Of a DNA stretch of 64,000 nt, positions 9,319 to 18,381 are shown piece by piece. Every line of letters starts with the position of its first letter. Position 1 is the stretch's first letter. Below the pieces are notes generated by a model. The model searched no databases, had not been told where the DNA came from, and was given only the letters and a program-made list of their open reading frames with translations. The translations under genes and the position numbers were made by a program. The stretch covers positions 21,575-85,574 of the forward strand of contig JASHON010000028.1 of assembly GCA_030041095.1 (NCBI GenBank). The letters run 5' to 3'. The DNA comes from Terriglobia bacterium. Its GTDB lineage: Bacteria > Acidobacteriota > Terriglobia > UBA7540.

Positions 9319-10380
9319 GTGCAGCGTGAGATATTTCTTGGGATTCTTTCTGAACTCGGCCAGAAACTCCCGAAGCGTTTCCGCACTTTGGCTGAGATTA
9401 TCGTAGAGTTTGGAGTCCGTGGAAAGCAAGCCGAGCGATCCTTGTCCTTTCACGATACGGCTTGAGATGGTATCCAGGTTGGCCGCAATGTCGTTGACGC
9501 GGTCATAAAGCTGACGATTGGCATACAACTGGCCAAGAGAGCCCTGGCCGTTCTTGATCTGAGCGAGCATCGTCTTCAGCTCGGACGCGTCCTGGTTGAA
9601 GTTGTTATACAGCGAAGGATCGGTCATGACTTTGGCGAGCGTGCCGTTGCCGTGCTGAGCCTGGTCGAGCAACTGGTTCAGGCGGTCGAGGGTGAGGTTC
9701 ATTTTATCTGCAAGCGTGTTGGTGGTGACCATCTGTCCCAACGTGCCCTGACCTTTTGAAATACCGTTAACGAGCTCTTGCATCTTGCCCACCGTATCGT
9801 TAAACCGGTTGTAGAGCGTTGGATCGTAGATGAATTTACCGATCGTTCCTTTTCCCGACGTAATTTGATCGCCGATGTGCTCGAGCTGGTTGCTCACCTG
9901 CCGGAGGTTCAACAACACGTCATTGACATTGTTGGTGACGGCCTTGATGTCCGAGCCTGCGCTGCCTCGAATCTCGCCGCCGTTTGCAATGGCAGGCTCA
10001 TTTGCGCTTCCTCGAGAGATGTTGACAAAGCTCTCGCCCAGCAGCCCGGCGGTCTCGATTTCCGCAACGGAATCGCGGCGAATATCATTCTTGTACTTTC
10101 GCTGAACCTTCATCACCACCACGACGGCGCGCGCGGGATCGGTGGAGGACGAAAGATAAAGCCGCTCGACGTTGCCTACCGCGATGCCTGCCAGGTCCAC
10201 CTCCGATCCTCCTCGCAGGCCTTGCGCGCCGCTAAAGTAGGCTTTAAGGCTGTAGTGGCCTCCGAGAACTCCAACTTCGCCGCTGATCAGGAAGATTGCG
10301 GCCATAATGATAATGAGACCTGCGCCAACTGTCAGGCCTACTCGAAGTTGTCCCCAAGTCAGCTCTTTGCGTTGCGGCAT
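9304..10380 (-). CDS. MlaD/MCE-domain lipid-transport protein with C-terminal repeats
   Basis: The 358-aa protein has a cytoplasmic stub, one membrane segment (GLTVGAGLIIIMAAIFLIS, about residues 15-33), then an MCE domain (YFSGAQGLRGGSEVDLAGIAVG, about 47-115). The remainder contains five imperfect repeats of about 38 residues marked by GKGTIG, GQGTLG, GNGTLA, GQGSLG and GQGSLG, most followed by a (D)xxLYN/D element; these probably form the helical extension. MCE proteins bind and conduct phospholipids between membranes. AAAGGAA precedes the ATG by 9 nt. It lies 33 bp after the MlaF-like ATPase gene. Confidence 0.9.
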   Translation of the reverse strand: MPQRKELTWGQLRVGLTVGAGLIIIMAAIFLISGEVGVLGGHYSLKAYFSGAQGLRGGSEVDLAGIAVGNVERLYLSSSTDPARAVVVVMKVQRKYKNDIRRDSVAEIETAGLLGESFVNISRGSANEPAIANGGEIRGSAGSDIKAVTNNVNDVLLNLRQVSNQLEHIGDQITSGKGTIGKFIYDPTLYNRFNDTVGKMQELVNGISKGQGTLGQMVTTNTLADKMNLTLDRLNQLLDQAQHGNGTLAKVMTDPSLYNNFNQDASELKTMLAQIKNGQGSLGQLYANRQLYDRVNDIAANLDTISSRIVKGQGSLGLLSTDSKLYDNLSQSAETLREFLAEFRKNPKKYLTLHLRIF

Positions 10381-10413
10381 GTTTCTATTCCTTTCTTAGA
10401 TTCTAACCAATCC

Positions 10414-11220
10414 CTATGATACAAATCTCAGGAGGTACGGGTCGCCGGTGGCCATGAGCTGCTGGATGGTTCCGATGAAGTGGATATTTCCGTCCCGCAA
10501 CACCAGAAAGCGGGTGATCGGCGCCGGATGTGTATTGCCGTTGGGCGATGCAGGGATCAGCGCTTGCTGGTCCGGTGAGTAGACCGAATTGTCCAGCATC
10601 AGAGCATCTTGGATGCGCTGAGTGACGAGAAGTGACGTAACATCTTGAACGTCTCGGAGCTTGGCAATAAGGATGTTGATGGTGTGGGCCGTGACAGGAT
10701 CCAGGCCGGCTGTGGGCGAATCGTAGAGCATCAGTGAGGGACGGTTGATGATCGCTCGCGCAATAGAGACCCTCCGTCTCATGCCGCCCGAAAGCTCAGC
10801 CGGCATCTTACCGATGGCTTCTTCCAGCTCAACGAAGCTCAGCATTTCGCGCACGGCTCCGTCCAGAACGTCCTCGTCTTCTTCGCCTGCTTCGCGGAGC
10901 GAGTAGGCGACGTTCTCGCGAACGGAAAGAGAGTCAAAAAGCGCGCCCTCCTGAAATACGATGCCCATGTGCTTGCGGAACGGCAAAAGTTGGCTTTCGG
11001 AAAGTGGAACGATATCCTCGCCTTCAATAAGAACGTTGCCGCGATCGGGCTTCACGAGGCCTGCGATAAGCTTCAGCAGAATCGACTTGCCGCTTCCCGT
11101 GACGCCGAGCAGCACCAGGGTTTCCCCTCGCGCCACTTGGAACGAGACGTCCTTAAGCACCTGCTTTTCACCAAACGAGATAGATAGGCCGGATACTGTG
11201 AGAGGATGATTCGAAGCCAT
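10414..11220 (-). CDS. MlaF-like ABC transporter ATPase with altered Walker B
   Basis: The 268-aa protein shows Walker A GVTGSGKSILLKL (about residue 38), Q-loop IVFQEGALFDSL, signature LSGGMRRRVSIARA and D-loop TAGLDP, matching the MlaF family that powers MCE lipid transport. The residue after the Walker B aspartate is Ser (LYDSPTAGLDP) instead of the catalytic Glu, which in most ABC ATPases would slow hydrolysis. The C-terminal ~60 residues differ from MlaF of E. coli. It is upstream of the MlaD-like gene on the same strand, but no MlaE permease gene is adjacent, so the permease must be encoded elsewhere. Confidence 0.88.
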   Translation of the reverse strand: MASNHPLTVSGLSISFGEKQVLKDVSFQVARGETLVLLGVTGSGKSILLKLIAGLVKPDRGNVLIEGEDIVPLSESQLLPFRKHMGIVFQEGALFDSLSVRENVAYSLREAGEEDEDVLDGAVREMLSFVELEEAIGKMPAELSGGMRRRVSIARAIINRPSLMLYDSPTAGLDPVTAHTINILIAKLRDVQDVTSLLVTQRIQDALMLDNSVYSPDQQALIPASPNGNTHPAPITRFLVLRDGNIHFIGTIQQLMATGDPYLLRFVS

Positions 11221-11432
11221 AGATTCGATGCACGCCGAGGGAAAGCTGGTCCGTGACGCTCGACTCTTGGCGCAACCACGAACGGCTGCGTGAAAATCAT
11301 TCTAACGCGGACGCAGGAGCGATGAAAAGTTGCTCCAGCCGCGGCGCACTCGTGGTGGTGAAGCGCTGCAGGCTGCGAACGGCCGCCTCATCTGCCCGAT
11401 TTCACGGCATCAAGCCGGCGGGTTACGCTTAG

Positions 11433-11553
11433 CAGGATGCTGAAAAACGCTTCCAACGGATGTCATTCTGAGCGCAGCGAAGAATCCCAGCATTTGTTTT
11501 CGAAGGGAGGGAGGAATTCTTCTCGTTCGGCCTGCGGTTCAGCATGACAGTCC
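11433..11553 (+). repeat. Dispersed palindromic repeat, family B, copy 1
   Basis: This copy begins CAGGATGCTGAAAAACGC and contains TGTCATTCTGA (11461-11471) paired with TCAGCATGACA (11539-11549), an 11-bp inverted repeat with one mismatch, around the stretch GAGCGCAGCGAAGAATCCC. A second copy is at 59835-59960. It sits in the 513-bp gap between the MlaF-like gene and nadK; the rest of that gap shows no gene. The starting motif is shared with one end of the family A repeats, which suggests a common non-autonomous mobile origin. Confidence 0.7.
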
Positions 11554-11733
11554 TCCGAAGGACTTCCTGCCAGCTTTTTCTGGTTGTCCCGGTTGGAAAA
11601 TCCTTGTAAATTTGACAGAATTCAGCTTGTGTCTGCCTGAGTGGAAAATGAGGATTGCGTGAAGACTCAGCAAATTGAACCATGCCGGAGTGTCGCAGCT
11701 TCGCCGGATGTGAGCTTGGGGGAAACGATCCAG

Positions 11734-12609
11734 ATGCAGCACCCGACCGAGATCAAGAAAGTCGGTATCACTTCCAAGCCTGGAAAGCCTGAAATCAAGC
11801 AGATCGTTCCGCCGCTTGCGGATTGGCTGAGAAAGCGGCGTATCGAAGTCTTTATCGATAAGGAGACGGCGTCCAACCTCGCCATGACGGATCCCGGAAT
11901 GGCTCGGAGCGAGATCGCTTCCATCGCGGACCTGGTGGTTGTGTTCGGAGGCGACGGCACTTTGCTTGCCACCGCGAGATCAATGGACTGCCACTTGATC
12001 CCGATTCTGGCCGTGAATCTGGGTGGCCTGGGCTTCCTGACGGTGACGACCCTCGATGAGCTCTACTCCACGCTGGAAATGGTGCTCGCAGGGCAATGCC
12101 GGACGGAGCGCCGGGGCCGTATTGAGGCGGAATTGATCCGAGGCGGCAAAACCGTAGCAAAATCACTAGCCTTGAACGATGTTGTTCTCAACAAAGGTGC
12201 GATCGCCCGGCTCCTGGACTTCGACGTTTGCGTGGATGGCCAGTTCGTCTCAAAGTATAAGGCCGACGGCTTGATCATCTCCACTCCCACAGGCTCCACG
12301 GCATACTCGCTGGCGGCAAACGGCCCGGTGGTTGTGCCTGCAGTTCCTGCATTCATCATCACGCCCATTTGTGCCCATACTCTTACCAACCGGCCCCTCG
12401 TCGTTCCGGATTCTGCGACGGTTGAAGTGGCCACAAAAACCATCCACGAGTCCGCTTATCTTACGGTGGACGGACAGGAAGCTTTGGAGCTCGTCAGCAA
12501 CGATCGCACGCTCCTGAGACGCTCCGATACGTTCATCGAGCTGGTTCAACCTCCGGGCAAAACGTATTACGAAATTCTGCGCCAGAAACTGAAGTGGGGG
12601 GAAAGATGA
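11734..12609 (+). CDS. nadK: NAD kinase
   Basis: The 291-aa protein phosphorylates NAD to NADP in the cytoplasm. The GGDGT motif (VVVFGGDGTLLATAR, about residue 70), the NxGxLGFL-type motif (AVNLGGLGFLT) and the C-terminal SKYKADGLIISTPTGSTAYSLAANGP are diagnostic, and the length is normal. ATG 11734 was chosen because a GGGGA stretch lies about 11 nt upstream and the sequence after it aligns with the family start; the frame is open to 11641 but that part is not conserved in character. The methyltransferase gene starts 25 bp downstream. Confidence 0.94.
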   Translation: MQHPTEIKKVGITSKPGKPEIKQIVPPLADWLRKRRIEVFIDKETASNLAMTDPGMARSEIASIADLVVVFGGDGTLLATARSMDCHLIPILAVNLGGLGFLTVTTLDELYSTLEMVLAGQCRTERRGRIEAELIRGGKTVAKSLALNDVVLNKGAIARLLDFDVCVDGQFVSKYKADGLIISTPTGSTAYSLAANGPVVVPAVPAFIITPICAHTLTNRPLVVPDSATVEVATKTIHESAYLTVDGQEALELVSNDRTLLRRSDTFIELVQPPGKTYYEILRQKLKWGER

Positions 12610-12634
12610 TCGCAAGCGGAGGTGCTCGCGGATT

Positions 12635-13330
12635 GTGAAGTGGTTGACCGTGGTCCGGAGGCCCGAGTCCGAAGTGATGGAAGAGGAGGCCGGCGTGGAG
12701 GCCTACACTTCCGCCACAGCCCAGGTCTATTTGGACGCCATCGATGATACGCTGGTGGAGCAAGTGATTTCGCTGGGTCTTGAAGTGGGAAGCGTGCTCG
12801 ACGTGGGGACAGGACCGGGTTCCATCCCTCTGAAAATCGCGCGCCGAAGGCCGGGCCTGAACCTGATCGGTGTTGACCGTTCGCGGCCCATGCTGCAGGC
12901 AGCCCGGGCTGCCGCGCGTGCCTGCGGGCTGGGACTCCGCGTTTCATTCTGCGATGGCGATGCGCTCCGGCTTCCGTTTCCTGACAGCCGCTTCGATTTG
13001 GTGCTTTCAAATTCCGTGCTTCATCATCTTCCCGATCCGGCTGGAGCGTTCAGGGAAATGGCCCGAGTCGCCAAGCCTCGGGGCCAAGTTCTGGTGCGCG
13101 ATCTTCGGCGTCCGTCGCGCCTGATGTTCGCAGCGCACTTGCGCTGGAACGGCCGCCACTATTCAGGACGCATGAAGCAGCTCTTCGAGGATTCCGTTCG
13201 TGCGTCGTACACGCTCTCGGAGCTTGCGGAGTTGATTCGTGAGTCGGGTCTCACCCAGGCGCGCGTCTTTTCTCACAAGCGCACCCATCTCGGTCTGGTG
13301 TGGAACAAGCCTCCGCAGGAGAGGAACTAA
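12635..13330 (+). CDS. Class I SAM-dependent methyltransferase
   Basis: The 231-aa protein starts at GTG with GGAGG about 10 nt upstream. It carries the SAM-binding motif VLDVGTGPGSIPLKIA (about residue 53), the acidic residue of motif II (IGVDRSRPM), and FDLVLSNSVLHHLPDP, a Methyltransf_11-type post-motif. The substrate is not evident; the HHLPDP type is common in small-molecule methylation of lipids, quinones or antibiotics. It ends 1 bp before the next gene's ATG, so both are translated from one message with nadK upstream. Confidence 0.87.
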   Translation: MKWLTVVRRPESEVMEEEAGVEAYTSATAQVYLDAIDDTLVEQVISLGLEVGSVLDVGTGPGSIPLKIARRRPGLNLIGVDRSRPMLQAARAAARACGLGLRVSFCDGDALRLPFPDSRFDLVLSNSVLHHLPDPAGAFREMARVAKPRGQVLVRDLRRPSRLMFAAHLRWNGRHYSGRMKQLFEDSVRASYTLSELAELIRESGLTQARVFSHKRTHLGLVWNKPPQERN

Positions 13331-13331
13331 A

Positions 13332-14006
13332 ATGAAATCCATTGTTCTGGTTTGCTTGTGTGTGGCGGCGTGCTTTCCCTTAGCTGCCCAGCAGAAGCCG
13401 TCCCGCGCCTATAGCATTCCTACGCCTGCCGAGCCGAATTTTTCCAATGTGGATTGGCTCATAGGTGAATGGGCGGGCAAAACCGTCGGCAAAGGGCCGA
13501 CCGGGGAAGTACTACTTTCCGCCTCTTACGAGCTCGGGCGTTATTTCATGGTGATTCGGGAACAAGTTTCCCTTCCCGCCACCAAGGGCGCGCCCGCAAC
13601 ACATGAAGGGGAGATGGGAATCCTGAGTGCGAGCCCCTCCGGCAAGAGCTTCGATCTAACCCTCTATTCCACCCATGGATTCGTGACGCGTTATCAGGTG
13701 ACGGCAACAAAAGGTCAGATTGACTTCAATCCAGCCGGAGGACCGATGCCGCCTTCGGGCTGGCTTTTCCGCTGGAACATTGCCCGTTCGGGCAATAACC
13801 AGTGCTCCGTGCGCGTGGACGTTGCTCCGCCGGGACAGTCATTTTTCAATTACTACACGGCGCTTCTCAGCCAGGTGACTCGTGGAACCACAACGAGTGC
13901 GGTTCCAGCCGGTACCGCATCCCAGGGAACGCCTCCTAAGCACAAACGGTTTTCGCTTGGGCATCCGGAAAAGCAAGAACAAAATGGCGCCCCAGGGGGG
14001 AATTAG
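13332..14006 (+). CDS. Secreted protein of unknown function
   Basis: The 224-aa protein has a clear signal peptide (MKSIVLVCLCVAACFPLAAQ, cleavage about residue 20). The mature part starts with a DWLIGEWAGKT motif followed by beta-rich sequence, which recalls the small beta-barrel DUF1579/nitrobindin-like folds where a W..G.W motif begins the barrel. This is a fold-level resemblance only. The last ~35 residues are polar and low in complexity. GAGAGGAAC precedes the ATG, which lies directly after the methyltransferase stop, so it is probably in that operon. Confidence 0.7.
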   Translation: MKSIVLVCLCVAACFPLAAQQKPSRAYSIPTPAEPNFSNVDWLIGEWAGKTVGKGPTGEVLLSASYELGRYFMVIREQVSLPATKGAPATHEGEMGILSASPSGKSFDLTLYSTHGFVTRYQVTATKGQIDFNPAGGPMPPSGWLFRWNIARSGNNQCSVRVDVAPPGQSFFNYYTALLSQVTRGTTTSAVPAGTASQGTPPKHKRFSLGHPEKQEQNGAPGGN

Positions 14007-14443
14007 GGCTTACGGCGCCTGCTCGTTCTGTTCGGCATCCCTCGTTAGGCGGCCTGCCAGGCATATCCTCGAGTGCTCTCGCCAGAAAGGCCGCTTCCGG
14101 CCTCGCGTCATCGCCACTTATGCAGAAGTTGTCGCACGGTTATCCGGAGGTCGATTCAGCGACCACTGGGTTTTCGGAAATCGGCCTTAGGTGGCGGGCA
14201 GGACTTGCTGCTTCCCGAAGATTTCGGGCACGACGTTCGACGTTGTATTCGAGCGCCATCCGGTATAGACTCCGAGCCTGTCGGGCCAAGAGTTTAGAGA
14301 ATCCCGATCCACGGGTTCGCCCGGCGACGGAACGCGCGGCAAGGTGTAAGCGTGGTTCCTTTTCCATCGGCAGGGCGCCTTAACAAGGGGATAGAACCGG
14401 CCTTACGCGTCACGCGGGCGCCTACCGGAGCCGGGAGACTCAC
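14007..14443 (+). other. Intergenic stretch, no gene recognised
   Basis: Several short overlapping open frames occur on both strands but none has a convincing ribosome binding site, family motif or amino-acid composition. The final 12 bp contain GGGAG, the ribosome binding site of the downstream radical SAM gene. No tandem repeat or obvious terminator was seen. Confidence 0.5.
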
Positions 14444-16090
14444 ATGAAAGGATCGCCTATGGCTTCCGCATTCGCTTCTTTGCGGGATATCGAAGGGGTA
14501 TTCCCTCCGCTTGGCAAGGGCCTCAAAGCACTTCTGGTCTGGCCCAGGATCCCCAATTCATTCTGGACATTCACCGGAATGATGGAACTTCTGCCGGAGA
14601 AGGTTGTCATGCCACCGCTGGGGCTGATTACCGTGGCGGCGCTGTGTCCGGAAAGCTGGACACTTCGCCTGGTAGACCAGGGCGTGGAGGAACTCACTGA
14701 CGATGACATCCTCTGGGCCGACCTCGTAATGGTCAGCGCCATGACCGTGCAACGCGAGGGCCTCCAGGAAACCCTGGCGCGCGCGCGACGCCTGGGTCGG
14801 CGGACGATGGTGGGCGGGCCCTACGCCAGCGGCGAACCGGCTCGCATGTTGGCCATCGCCGACCACGTCGTTGTGGGCGAGCCCGACGAAGTATTTGGTG
14901 AAATCGCCCGCGACCTGGAGGAGGGCACGGCGCGGCGTCTCTATGAAATCGCCCACAAGCCCGACGTCACCCGGACTCCGGCCCCCCGCTTCGACCTGCT
15001 CAACCTGAATTGCTACGCTTCGATGTCAGTGCAGTTTTCCCGCGGCTGTCCCTTCCAGTGCGAATTCTGCGACATCATCATCCTTTACGGGCGCAAACCG
15101 CGTACCAAGCTCCCCGCCCAGATGCTGGCCGAACTCGACACGCTGCTCCGCCTGGGATGGCGGAAGCAGGTCTTTATGGTGGACGACAACTTCATCGGCA
15201 ATCACACCCGCGCCCTCGAACTCTGCGTTGAGCTCGAGAAGTGGCAGCAGGCGCGAGGTTATCCCGTCATGTTCTACACCGAGGCCTCGATGGACCTGGC
15301 GCGCAAATCCGCGCTCATGGAAGCGATGGTGCGCGCGAACTTCTTCTACGTGTTCCTGGGTATCGAAAGCCCTTCCAAAGAGTCCCTCCAGGAGGTGAAG
15401 AAGCTCCAGAACCTGGCGATGGACCCGGTAAGTTGCATCGACACCATTCACAAGAAGGGCCTCTGGGTGACCGGCGGCTTCATCGTAGGCTTCGATTCGG
15501 ATACGGAAGGGATCTTCGAGCAGCAGGTGGAATTTATCGAGCGCACCGCGATTCCCTGGGCGCTGATCAACTTCCTGCACGCGCTGCCGCGCACGGCGCT
15601 TTACGACCGCATGCAGCGCGAAGGGCGCATGCTGGAATCGCGCGGCAGCAGCAGTGATGGCACACCGCCCAATTTCCGCACTCTCATGGAGCCGGACGCC
15701 CTGCTCAGAGGTTTCGGCAGTACCGTGGCGGCAATCTACGACCCGGAAACATTCTACGCGCGCGCTTGGCGTTCTCTCCAGAGCTGGGAGTCCAAGCGTT
15801 GCCAGCATCCTGCGCAGCAGCCCACCGCTCTGACCATTGCGGGGATTCTTGCGCGGTCCATCTGGCTTCAAGGCCTGGGCTCCTCATATCGGAAAGCCTA
15901 TTGGAAATATTTCCTCAAGATCCTCATCCATTTCCCATTGAATCGCGCCAAGCTTTGGATGGGCGTAACCATTCTGATTTCCGGCCAGCATTTCATTCCT
16001 TACGCCGGGGAACTGGCCAACAAGGTTGAGAGCGAATTGGAACGCGTTGGGCGCCTTCGTGAGGTGATCCCTGTCTCCGTGGCGCGGTAG
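14444..16090 (+). CDS. B12-binding radical SAM protein (DUF4070 type)
   Basis: The 548-aa protein has an N-terminal cobalamin-binding fold (ALLVWPRIPNSFWTF, MPPLGLITVAALCP, MVGGPYASGEPARM, about residues 28-150), a radical SAM core with the CxxxCxxC cluster motif in SRGCPFQCEFCDI (about residue 203), and a DUF4070-like C-terminal region. These enzymes methylate or rearrange carbon skeletons with SAM and B12. The hopanoid C2-methylase HpnP has the same architecture, and hopanoid genes lie 10 kb away, but the family also has many unrelated members, so no symbol is given. GGGAG lies 6 nt before the ATG. Confidence 0.85.
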   Translation: MKGSPMASAFASLRDIEGVFPPLGKGLKALLVWPRIPNSFWTFTGMMELLPEKVVMPPLGLITVAALCPESWTLRLVDQGVEELTDDDILWADLVMVSAMTVQREGLQETLARARRLGRRTMVGGPYASGEPARMLAIADHVVVGEPDEVFGEIARDLEEGTARRLYEIAHKPDVTRTPAPRFDLLNLNCYASMSVQFSRGCPFQCEFCDIIILYGRKPRTKLPAQMLAELDTLLRLGWRKQVFMVDDNFIGNHTRALELCVELEKWQQARGYPVMFYTEASMDLARKSALMEAMVRANFFYVFLGIESPSKESLQEVKKLQNLAMDPVSCIDTIHKKGLWVTGGFIVGFDSDTEGIFEQQVEFIERTAIPWALINFLHALPRTALYDRMQREGRMLESRGSSSDGTPPNFRTLMEPDALLRGFGSTVAAIYDPETFYARAWRSLQSWESKRCQHPAQQPTALTIAGILARSIWLQGLGSSYRKAYWKYFLKILIHFPLNRAKLWMGVTILISGQHFIPYAGELANKVESELERVGRLREVIPVSVAR

Positions 16091-16132
16091 CCTTCCGCTG
16101 CCACCTGAGCAACTATTCGGTGCGGTCCCGAC

Positions 16133-17536
16133 CTAAAACGCATCCAGGAGGGCTCGCAACTGTAGCTTGCCCGACTGGTTCCGGAGCTTGCGCAAGGCTT
16201 GGGCTTCAATTTGCCGGATCCGTTCCCGCGTCACGGCAAAACTCTCACCCACCTGTTCGAGCGTACAGGCATTTCCGTCCTCGAGTCCGAAGCGCATCCG
16301 GATGATCTTCTCTTCCCGCGAAGTCAGAATCTTCAGTGCTGCTTGCGTGCACTGCTTCAGACTGGCGCCGATCGCAACTTCGGACGCGGAAATAACGCCG
16401 CGGTCTTCTATCAAATCACCGAAGCGAGTCTCCTCTTGTTCGCCGATCGGCATGTCGAGCGAAATGGGCCTTCGTGCGATTCTAAGGATGTTCTGAACCT
16501 CGTTTAGAGGAAGACCGATGTTCCTGGCGATCTCCTCAGCGCTTGGCTTACGGCCTCGCTCCTGAACCAGTTGATGTACCGTGCGCTTGACCTTATTGAT
16601 CCTCTCAAACATGTGAACGGGGACCCGAATTGTTCGCCCCTGGTCGGCAATGGCGCGCATCACGGACTGGCGGATCCACCACGTCGCATATGTTGAAAAC
16701 TTGTAACCACGATGATAGTCAAACTTTTCCACAGCTTTCATTAGCCCCAGGTTTCCCTCCTGGATTAAGTCCGCGAGTTCGAGACCGCGATTTACAAATT
16801 TCCTGGCGATGGCCACGACAAGGCGAAGATTGGCCTCCGCGAGATCTCTCTTGGCTGCCTCCGTGGCCTGGACGGCCGCGCGAAGCTCCTCGTACGTCCG
16901 CTTCAGTTCAGCACCGGAGCAAGCAGCACGTTCTTCGATCGCAGCCCGTTCACGCCGACACTGGCTGAGCCCGTTTCGCAGGCTCCTGTCGCGTGGTCTG
17001 AGTTGGACCCTTTTTTCAATGCCTTCCCGCTCGCGTTCGATAGACTGTAGCGCTTCGTGCGTTTCCCGAATCATCCCGATCAACGCCAGGCGATCGGCAT
17101 ATCCGAGGCCGATGGATCGAATCAGTCGTGAAATCTGCACTTGCCGCCGGCCCACAGCCCATCTGTTAGCGGCTCCTTCCATTGGCCTAATACGGCGGGT
17201 CGCTCTCAATTTCGCCAACTGCCGTTCCAGACACTGGACGCTCTCGATCGCGCTTCCGGCTGCCCGTCGGCGTGCCTCTACAAGTTCATCGGTCTCTTCC
17301 TCCTCAGGGGAAAACACGATCTCTTGAACAGAGAGCTTTCCGTCGTTCGATTCTCCAAATAACCGGCAGATTTCGCGGGCAACCATTCGGGAACGGGAAA
17401 GGACCTTGAGGGTTTTCAGTTGTCCGCGCTCGATCCGCTTGGCAACATTAACTTCCGCTTCGCGCGTCAGCAGGGATATACGCCCTGCCTCATGGAGATA
17501 AATGCGTACAACGTCGGCTGCGTCTCCCAACCTCAC
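16133..17536 (-). CDS. RNA polymerase sigma-70 factor (RpoD-like)
   Basis: The protein has region 1.2 ([20 protein letters not shown]), a ~200-residue non-conserved segment, then region 2 ([53 protein letters not shown]), region 3 and region 4 with the helix-turn-helix [20 protein letters not shown]. It directs RNA polymerase to promoters. It lacks region 1.1, and the inserted segment is rich in Arg and Glu, so it looks like an RpoD paralogue rather than the main housekeeping factor. The GTG at 17536 has no Shine-Dalgarno; a CTG at 17578 does (see findings), adding 14 residues. The RRM gene lies upstream on the same strand. Confidence 0.9.
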   Translation of the reverse strand: MRLGDAADVVRIYLHEAGRISLLTREAEVNVAKRIERGQLKTLKVLSRSRMVAREICRLFGESNDGKLSVQEIVFSPEEEETDELVEARRRAAGSAIESVQCLERQLAKLRATRRIRPMEGAANRWAVGRRQVQISRLIRSIGLGYADRLALIGMIRETHEALQSIEREREGIEKRVQLRPRDRSLRNGLSQCRRERAAIEERAACSGAELKRTYEELRAAVQATEAAKRDLAEANLRLVVAIARKFVNRGLELADLIQEGNLGLMKAVEKFDYHRGYKFSTYATWWIRQSVMRAIADQGRTIRVPVHMFERINKVKRTVHQLVQERGRKPSAEEIARNIGLPLNEVQNILRIARRPISLDMPIGEQEETRFGDLIEDRGVISASEVAIGASLKQCTQAALKILTSREEKIIRMRFGLEDGNACTLEQVGESFAVTRERIRQIEAQALRKLRNQSGKLQLRALLDAF

Positions 17537-17739
17537 TGGCGTGCTACGTGACTTAGGCTGAGTTAACGTGCGTTTCAGACCAGACTCCTTGGTTATTCGG
17601 GTGACCTGAGCTCAGTCCCATTGCAGCACGCGCGCAGATATGGTTTTGCCCTCCCACACAGCGCACGCCGGAGCACGAAAACGCACAGGCAGCTTGATGA
17701 GGTCCCATTCCAGAATCACAATGTTATTTCACGCGGCTT

Positions 17740-18381
17740 TCAGTAGTCGCGTTTTCGACCAAAGCCACCACGACCGCGACCACCAAAATTCCCGCCGCCG
17801 CGCGGCCCCGAAAAGCCGGAACGCTGAGGACGAGCCTCATTCACGGTCAACTGGCGATCTTGCAGCGTTTGGCCGTTCAGCCGTCCAATGGCCTGCTGAA
17901 GGTCTATGCCCCCGGCAAGCTCAACAAATCCGAATCCCTTGGGATCGCCTGTCATCCTATCCCGGATCACCTGTGCCGATGCCACCTCGAAACCGGCATT
18001 CGTCACGAATTCGGCCAAATCACTATCCGTGACACTCCGGGGAAGATTCCCTACAAACAACTTCGAAGCCATGACTCCTCCATTTTGCGACGTAGGTTCT
18101 GAGTTCGCCTCAGTTGACGTCCGGACCGTTGGATTGGGACCAGGGTTTACGGCGTCGGGGAAAATTGTTTCAGTACCGGTGGACTCGAGAGTCGGTACAC
18201 TTTCATCCATCATCTCGCTTTCAGCCGAAACGAAAAGCTCGTTGAGCCGCTGCGGCGGCTGCGCCTGCGCAAGTTTTTTCTCTGCCTGTCGTTGCTGGCG
18301 GCGATCGCGCTTGGTTTGCGCTTTCTCCCGCAACTTCATCTCTCGCAGACGTTTCTTCTGGGTCGGACTACTTCCTGCCAT
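17740..18381 (-). CDS. RNA-binding protein with RRM and Gly/Arg-rich tail
   Basis: The 213-aa protein has a highly basic N-terminus (QKKRLREMKLREKAQTKRDR), an acidic/polar linker to about residue 100, one RRM domain with RNP2 KLFVGNL and RNP1 GDPKGFGFVEL, and a C-terminal tail rich in Gly and Arg (RGGGNFGGRGRGGFGRK). Bacterial RRM proteins with such tails are often cold-induced RNA chaperones. The ATG at 18381 has GTGAGG about 8 nt upstream; an internal ATG right before the RRM (MASKLFVGN) could give a short form like typical stand-alone bacterial RRM proteins. The long basic leader is unusual. Confidence 0.85.
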   Translation of the reverse strand: MAGSSPTQKKRLREMKLREKAQTKRDRRQQRQAEKKLAQAQPPQRLNELFVSAESEMMDESVPTLESTGTETIFPDAVNPGPNPTVRTSTEANSEPTSQNGGVMASKLFVGNLPRSVTDSDLAEFVTNAGFEVASAQVIRDRMTGDPKGFGFVELAGGIDLQQAIGRLNGQTLQDRQLTVNEARPQRSGFSGPRGGGNFGGRGRGGFGRKRDY

